A stretch of 64,000 bases of DNA, from the NCBI RefSeq assembly GCF_018141005.1, contig NZ_CP046582.1, positions 930,001-994,000 on the forward strand, in the 5' to 3' direction. The notes under the pieces are model-generated. The model made no database searches. It was given only the letters and a program-made list of their open reading frames with translations, and had not been told where the DNA came from. Below, one piece after another: positions 59,405 through 64,000 of this stretch. The stretch is from Erwinia sp. E602. Its GTDB lineage: Bacteria > Pseudomonadota > Gammaproteobacteria > Enterobacterales > Enterobacteriaceae. The translations under genes were made by a program, and so were the position numbers. Position 1 is the first letter of the stretch, and the number at the start of each line of letters is the position of its first letter.

Positions 59405-60313
59405 ATGGATCAAAAACGACTGACTCATCTGCGTCAACTGGAGGCGGAGAGCATCCATATTATCCGCGAAGTGGCGGCAGAGTTCTCCAACCCGGTGATG
59501 ATGTACTCGATCGGGAAAGACTCATCGGTGATGCTGCACCTGGCGCGCAAGGCCTTTTATCCGGGCACGCTGCCGTTCCCGCTGCTGCACGTTGATACCG
59601 GCTGGAAATTCCGCGAGATGTACGAATTCCGCGACCGCACGGTGAAGAACATCGGTGCCGAGCTGCTGATCCACCGTAACCCGGAAGGGGTGGCGATGGG
59701 CATTAACCCGTTCGTCCACGGCAGCGCCAAGCACACCGACATCATGAAAACCGAAGGTCTGAAGCAGGCGCTGGACAAGTACGGCTTTGACGCCGCCTTC
59801 GGCGGTGCCCGCCGTGACGAAGAGAAGTCGCGCGCCAAAGAGCGTATCTACTCGTTCCGCGACCGCTTCCACCGCTGGGACCCGAAAAACCAGCGCCCGG
59901 AGCTGTGGCACAACTACAACGGCCAGATCAACAAAGGCGAAAGCATCCGCGTGTTCCCGCTCTCCAACTGGACCGAGCTGGATATCTGGCAGTATATCTT
60001 CCTGGAAAATATCGAGATTGTTCCGCTGTACCTGGCCGCCGAGCGTCCGGTGCTGGAGCGTGACGGCATGCTGATGATGATCGATGACGATCGCATCGAC
60101 CTGCAGCCGGGCGAGAAGATCGAACAGCGTAAGGTGCGTTTCCGTACCCTCGGCTGCTGGCCGCTGACCGGTGCCGTTGAGTCGGAAGCCGGCACGCTGC
60201 CGGAGATCATTGAAGAGATGCTGGTTTCCACCACCAGCGAACGCCAGGGGCGGATGATTGACCGCGATCAGGCCGGCTCCATGGAGCTGAAGAAACGCCA
60301 GGGTTATTTCTAA
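59405..60313 (+). CDS. cysD: ATP sulfurylase small subunit
   Basis: Forms APS from sulfate and ATP with CysN. 302 residues, the same as E. coli. PP-loop motif [17 protein letters not shown] near residue 38, then [16 protein letters not shown] and [20 protein letters not shown]. Starts 13 bases after cysG with a GAGGAAAAAGG ribosome site. Confidence 0.98.
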   Translation: MDQKRLTHLRQLEAESIHIIREVAAEFSNPVMMYSIGKDSSVMLHLARKAFYPGTLPFPLLHVDTGWKFREMYEFRDRTVKNIGAELLIHRNPEGVAMGINPFVHGSAKHTDIMKTEGLKQALDKYGFDAAFGGARRDEEKSRAKERIYSFRDRFHRWDPKNQRPELWHNYNGQINKGESIRVFPLSNWTELDIWQYIFLENIEIVPLYLAAERPVLERDGMLMMIDDDRIDLQPGEKIEQRKVRFRTLGCWPLTGAVESEAGTLPEIIEEMLVSTTSERQGRMIDRDQAGSMELKKRQGYF

Positions 60314-60322
60314 GGAGCCGTC

Positions 60323-61750
60323 ATGAACACCATTATTGCACAACAGATCGCTGACCAGGGCGGCGTGGAAGCCTGGCTGCACGCGCAGCAGCATAAGAGC
60401 CTGCTGCGGTTTCTCACCTGCGGCAGCGTCGATGACGGCAAAAGCACGCTGATTGGCCGCCTGCTGCACGATACGCGGCAGATCTATGAAGACCAGCTCT
60501 CCACGCTGCATAACGACAGCAAGCGCCACGGCACCCAGGGCGAGAAGCTTGACCTGGCGCTGCTGGTCGACGGCCTGCAGGCCGAACGCGAGCAGGGCAT
60601 CACCATTGACGTGGCCTACCGCTACTTCTCTACCGAGAAGCGCAAGTTCATCATTGCCGACACCCCCGGCCACGAGCAGTACACGCGTAATATGGCCACC
60701 GGTGCCTCAACCTGTGACCTGGCGATCCTGCTGATCGACGCGCGTAAAGGCGTACTGGATCAGACCCGTCGCCACAGCTTTATCTCCACGCTGCTGGGGA
60801 TCAGACACCTGGTGGTGGCGGTGAACAAAATGGATCTGGTTGACTACAGCCAGGAACGTTTTGAGCAGATTAAGCAGGAGTATCTGGACTTCGCCGGCCA
60901 GCTGCCTGCCGACCTTGATATCCGCTTTGTGCCGCTGTCGGCGCTGGAAGGGGAGAACGTGGCGGCACCGGGCACGGCGATGAACTGGTACAGCGGCCCG
61001 ACCCTGCTCGACGTGCTGGAGACCGTTGAGGTGCAGCGTGAGGCGCAGCAGCAGCCGGTGCGCTTCCCGGTGCAGTACGTCAATCGCCCGAACCTCGACT
61101 TCCGCGGTTACGCCGGTACGCTGGCCTCCGGGGTGATTGAGGTCGGCCAGCGCGTTAAGGTGCTGCCTTCCGGCGTCGAATCTTCCGTGGCGCGCATCGT
61201 CACCTTTGACGGCGACCTGCAGCAGGCGCACGCCGGTGAAGCCATTACCCTGGTACTGAAAGATGAGATCGACATCAGCCGTGGCGACCTGCTGGTGGCC
61301 GCCGATGCCGACCTGCAGGCGGTGCGCGGCGCGTCGGTGGACGTGGTGTGGATGGCGGAACAGGCGCTGACGCCGGGCCAGAGCTTCGACGTTAAGATCG
61401 CCGGCAAGAAAACCCGCGCGCGGGTGGAAAAAATTCAGCATCAGGTGGAGATTAACAGCCTCGCGCAGCACGCGGCGGACACACTGCCGCTGAACGGCAT
61501 TGGCCTGGTCGATCTGATCTTTGACGAACCGGTGGTGCTGGATCCGTATCAGCAGAACCCGGTCACCGGCGGTTTGATCCTGATCGACCGTCTGAGCAAC
61601 GTCACCGTCGGTGCCGGCATGGTGCGCCAGCCGCTGGCGGAAACGGCACAGGCCGCGGGCAACTACAGCGCCTTTGAGCTGGAGCTGAACGCGCTGGTAC
61701 GTCGTCACTTCCCGCACTGGAACGCACGCGATCTGCTGGGCGGTCAGTAA
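60323..61750 (+). CDS. cysN: ATP sulfurylase GTPase subunit
   Basis: An EF-Tu-like GTPase whose GTP hydrolysis drives sulfate adenylation by CysD. 475 residues. G1 [18 protein letters not shown]2/G3 [13 protein letters not shown] and [14 protein letters not shown]4 NKMDLVDY, then two beta-barrel domains. It is not fused to an APS kinase, as cysC is separate. AAGGAG precedes the ATG. Confidence 0.98.
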   Translation: MNTIIAQQIADQGGVEAWLHAQQHKSLLRFLTCGSVDDGKSTLIGRLLHDTRQIYEDQLSTLHNDSKRHGTQGEKLDLALLVDGLQAEREQGITIDVAYRYFSTEKRKFIIADTPGHEQYTRNMATGASTCDLAILLIDARKGVLDQTRRHSFISTLLGIRHLVVAVNKMDLVDYSQERFEQIKQEYLDFAGQLPADLDIRFVPLSALEGENVAAPGTAMNWYSGPTLLDVLETVEVQREAQQQPVRFPVQYVNRPNLDFRGYAGTLASGVIEVGQRVKVLPSGVESSVARIVTFDGDLQQAHAGEAITLVLKDEIDISRGDLLVAADADLQAVRGASVDVVWMAEQALTPGQSFDVKIAGKKTRARVEKIQHQVEINSLAQHAADTLPLNGIGLVDLIFDEPVVLDPYQQNPVTGGLILIDRLSNVTVGAGMVRQPLAETAQAAGNYSAFELELNALVRRHFPHWNARDLLGGQ

Positions 61751-62355
61751 TGGCCGAACACGACGACAACGTGGTGTGGCATTCGCACGCGGTAACGCGT
61801 GCGGAGCGGGAACAGCAGCGCGGCCATCAGGGCGCGGTGCTGTGGTTTACCGGGCTTTCCGGATCGGGTAAATCGACGGTGGCCGGGGCGCTGGAACAGG
61901 CGCTGCACCGTGCCGGCGTCAGCACCTATCTGCTCGACGGTGACAACGTGCGCCACGGCCTGTGCCGGGACCTCGGCTTCAGCGATGACGATCGTAAAGA
62001 GAATATCCGCCGGGTGGGTGAGGTGGCGAAGCTGATGGCTGACGCCGGGCTGGTGGTGCTGACCGCCTTCATCTCACCGCACCGCGCCGAACGGCAGATG
62101 GTGCGTGACCTGCTGGACGAAGGGCGCTTTGTCGAGGTGTTTGTCGACACGCCGCTGGCGACCTGTGAAGCGCGCGATCCCAAGGGGCTGTACAAGAAGG
62201 CGCGCGCCGGTGAGCTGCGTAACTTCACCGGCATCGATGCGGTGTATGAAGCGCCTGAACGACCGGAAATTCATCTGGATGGCGAACAATTGGTAACAAC
62301 TTTAACCGTTCAACTGTTAGATCTGCTGCGCCAGCGCGATATTATCAAACCCTAA
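61750..62355 (+). CDS. cysC: Adenylylsulfate kinase
   Basis: Phosphorylates APS to PAPS. 201 residues with P-loop [37 protein letters not shown], and [16 protein letters not shown]; the phosphoserine-type Ser in the ISPHR segment is present. The start overlaps the cysN stop by one base. Last gene of cysG-cysDNC. Confidence 0.98.
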   Translation: MAEHDDNVVWHSHAVTRAEREQQRGHQGAVLWFTGLSGSGKSTVAGALEQALHRAGVSTYLLDGDNVRHGLCRDLGFSDDDRKENIRRVGEVAKLMADAGLVVLTAFISPHRAERQMVRDLLDEGRFVEVFVDTPLATCEARDPKGLYKKARAGELRNFTGIDAVYEAPERPEIHLDGEQLVTTLTVQLLDLLRQRDIIKP

Positions 62356-62440
62356 GACATTTCTGGCCTGCGCCGCTTTCAGGGGCAGCCGGGCGGGGGG
62401 CGGCACCGGCCGCTCCCCGATGGTCGTTAACGGGAAAGCT

Positions 62441-62761
62441 ATGAATAACGTCACCCCCATGCTGGCAGGTAAAGAACAACACGAACGTCAGGAGACCTCC
62501 GGGTTATTCCCCGGCGGCGTGGCCGGATTTGCGTCCTGGTGGCTGGCGCTGGCCGTTCCCTTCCTGTTCTACGGCGCTAACACGCTGTTTCTGTTCCTCT
62601 ACACCTGGCCGTTCTTCCTCGCGCTGCTGCCGGTTTCGGTATTTACCGGTATGGCGGCCTGCACCCTGCTGCGCGGCCACCTGTTCTGGTCCATACTGGT
62701 GACGGTGCTGGCGGTATTTGGCCTGTTCTGGCTGCTGTTCAGCCTGCTGACCGGCTGGTAG
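62441..62761 (+). CDS. ygbE: DUF3561 inner membrane protein YgbE
   Basis: 106 residues with three predicted membrane helices and the family segment YGANTLFLFLYTWPFFLALLPV, close to E. coli YgbE (107). Function unknown. ATG 62441 with GGGAAAG upstream; the frame is open a little further. Between cysC and ftsB, as in E. coli. Confidence 0.88.
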   Translation: MNNVTPMLAGKEQHERQETSGLFPGGVAGFASWWLALAVPFLFYGANTLFLFLYTWPFFLALLPVSVFTGMAACTLLRGHLFWSILVTVLAVFGLFWLLFSLLTGW

Positions 62762-62996
62762 CGGCCTGCCCTGCGTGTGAGCGCACGGTGCTGCGCGATT
62801 AAATTTTACCTGCACTCCGTGTGAGAGTGCATCGCTGCGTTACAAAATTTTACCCGCGTGGCGGGGTAATTCACGCCGTTTTGCTGTTTTTTAACGCAGT
62901 TTTATCGCCTGCGGCGCGAAAGCGCGGCTATTTCGCTGGCACAGTGGAGTCGTGCCGCAAGTTATGGGATGATTGAGCCGTTTTTCAGGGGGCGGG
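62762..62996. promoter_or_regulatory. ygbE-ftsB gap with likely ftsB promoter
   Basis: 235 bases with no gene. It contains two AT-rich stretches, TTAAATTTTACC (about 62799) and ACAAAATTTTACCCG (about 62841), and a short GCACTCCGTGTGAGAGTGC inverted repeat (about 62812-62830). The ftsB-ispD promoter should lie here, but I cannot fix it. Confidence 0.4.
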
Positions 62997-63311
62997 ATGG
63001 GAAAACTTACGCTGCTGTTACTTGCACTTCTTGGCTGGCTGCAATATTCGCTCTGGCTGGGCAAGAACGGCATACACGACTATACGCGGGTTAACGGTGA
63101 TGTTGCTGTGCAACAGGCCGGTAACGCCAAGCTAAAAGCACGCAACGATCAGCTGTTTGCCGAAATCGACGATCTTAACGGCGGTTCGGAGGCGATTGAG
63201 GAGCGCGCACGCAACGAGCTGGGGATGATTAAACCCGGTGAGGTATTCTATCGCCTGGTGCCGGACCAAAGTAAACGAACCGCGCAGCAGGGCCGAGCAG
63301 CTAACCAGTAA
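62997..63311 (+). CDS. ftsB: Cell division protein FtsB
   Basis: An essential divisome protein linking FtsQ and FtsL. 104 residues (103 in E. coli): short cytoplasmic start, one membrane helix ([18 protein letters not shown], about 4-21), then a periplasmic coiled coil with [20 protein letters not shown] and the FtsQ-binding [14 protein letters not shown] and FYRLVP. ATG 62997 fits the family start [10 protein letters not shown]. ispD follows within nine bases. Confidence 0.97.
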   Translation: MGKLTLLLLALLGWLQYSLWLGKNGIHDYTRVNGDVAVQQAGNAKLKARNDQLFAEIDDLNGGSEAIEERARNELGMIKPGEVFYRLVPDQSKRTAQQGRAANQ

Positions 63312-63319
63312 CTATAACG

Positions 63320-64000
63320 ATGAACCCAGCCTCTTTTCCGCAGGTGATTGCCGTGGTCCCCGCTGCGGGTATCGGCAGCCGTATGCAGTCCGAGCGTCCG
63401 AAACAGTATCTCACCATCGCGGGCAAAACCATTCTGGAGCACAGCCTGGCGGCGCTGCTGGCGCACCCGGCGGTCAGCCGGGTGATTGTCGCCATCAGCC
63501 CTGACGACCGCTGGTTTGCCGCGCTGCCGGCCGCCCGCGACTCGCGCATCAGCGTGGTCACCGGCGGTGGCCAGCGCGCCGATTCGGTGCTTTGCGGCCT
63601 GCAGGCGGCGGCAGGGGCTGACTGGGTGCTGGTGCACGATGCCGCGCGGCCGTGCCTGCACCTGGACGATTTAAGCCGCCTGCTGGCGCTGACCACCACC
63701 AGCCAGACCGGCGGCATTCTGGCGGCCCCGGTGCGTGACACCATGAAGCGTTCCATGGCGGACGGCAGCATCGATCACACCGTCGAGCGTGAGGCGCTGT
63801 GGCACGCGCTGACCCCGCAGCTGTTCCCGCTGGCGCTGCTGCGCAACTGCCTGCAGCGCGCGCTAAGCGAGGGGGCTACCATCACCGATGAGGCCTCCGC
63901 GCTCGAGTACTGCGGCTATCGTCCCGAACTCGTCAGCGGCCGCAGCGACAACCTCAAGGTCACGCGACCGGAAGATCTCGCGCTGGCCGCCTTCTATCTG
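63320..64000 (+). CDS. ispD: 2-C-methyl-D-erythritol 4-phosphate cytidylyltransferase, 3' end cut
   Basis: Third step of the MEP isoprenoid pathway: joins CTP and methylerythritol phosphate. The first 227 codons are in the window; about nine more are expected (236 in E. coli). The CTP loop [18 protein letters not shown] is at about 11-28 with the key Arg and Lys, and [23 protein letters not shown] and [16 protein letters not shown] follow. Truncated by the window edge, not by mutation. Confidence 0.97.
   Translation, partial: MNPASFPQVIAVVPAAGIGSRMQSERPKQYLTIAGKTILEHSLAALLAHPAVSRVIVAISPDDRWFAALPAARDSRISVVTGGGQRADSVLCGLQAAAGADWVLVHDAARPCLHLDDLSRLLALTTTSQTGGILAAPVRDTMKRSMADGSIDHTVEREALWHALTPQLFPLALLRNCLQRALSEGATITDEASALEYCGYRPELVSGRSDNLKVTRPEDLALAAFYL

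Overview
The window is ordinary enterobacterial chromosome. It is GC-rich, tightly packed, and most proteins are recognisable end to end as close relatives of Escherichia coli proteins. Gene order follows the E. coli recBCD-argA-amiC-mltA-csd-gcvA-ppnN-queF-syd-barA-relA-pyrG-eno-queE and cysJIH/cysDNC-ftsB-ispD backbone. The high GC content, cysG sitting upstream of cysDNC, the absence of mazEF and the gud genes, and the dispersed palindromic repeats fit Erwiniaceae (Erwinia/Pantoea-like) better than Escherichia. The genus is an inference.

Layout: 0-12.7 kb carries the end of a minor pseudopilin cluster (ygdB-like, ppdC-like), then recC-ptrA-recB-recD. At 12.7-18.3 kb are argA (minus strand, with tandem ARG boxes), amiC, three initiator tRNAs (minus), mltA and tcdA. 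At 18.3-28 kb are a small unknown exported protein, csdE-csdA, a YgdI/YgdR lipoprotein, the sRNA GcvB divergent from gcvA, ygdD-rlmM, xni, ppnN, queF, syd, and the sRNA CsrB with an upstream UvrY-type palindrome. At 28-40.4 kb are yqcC-truC-yqcA, barA, a decayed rlmD position, relA, a repeat-rich gap, mazG, pyrG and eno. At 40.5-51.3 kb lies the accessory part: a chemoreceptor, queE, an MBL-fold protein with a divergent LysR regulator, a cystine-type ABC transporter, a TetR/HPP pair with two perfect operators, an exported pyrophosphatase, a PIN-domain/HTH toxin-antitoxin pair, and queD. At 51.5-62.4 kb is a sulfate-assimilation supercluster (cysJIH, an M20 amidohydrolase, a YCII protein, cysG-cysDNC). 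The window ends with ygbE, ftsB and a truncated ispD.

How the genes work together: RecBCD repairs double-strand breaks. CysDNC, CysH, CysJI and the siroheme made by CysG form a complete sulfate-to-sulfide route, and the csd pair and cystine-type importer add sulfur mobilisation and uptake. QueF, QueE and QueD are three steps of queuosine synthesis, spread over 25 kb. BarA and CsrB are two parts of one regulatory cascade (BarA-UvrY-CsrB-CsrA) lying within 5 kb of each other.

I saw no CRISPR array, insertion sequence, prophage or obviously new defence system. The least ordinary items are the reduced rlmD locus, two types of palindromic repeat element between relA and mazG, the TetR/HPP operator pair, the PIN/HTH module, and an MBL-fold protein lacking the canonical metal-binding histidines.
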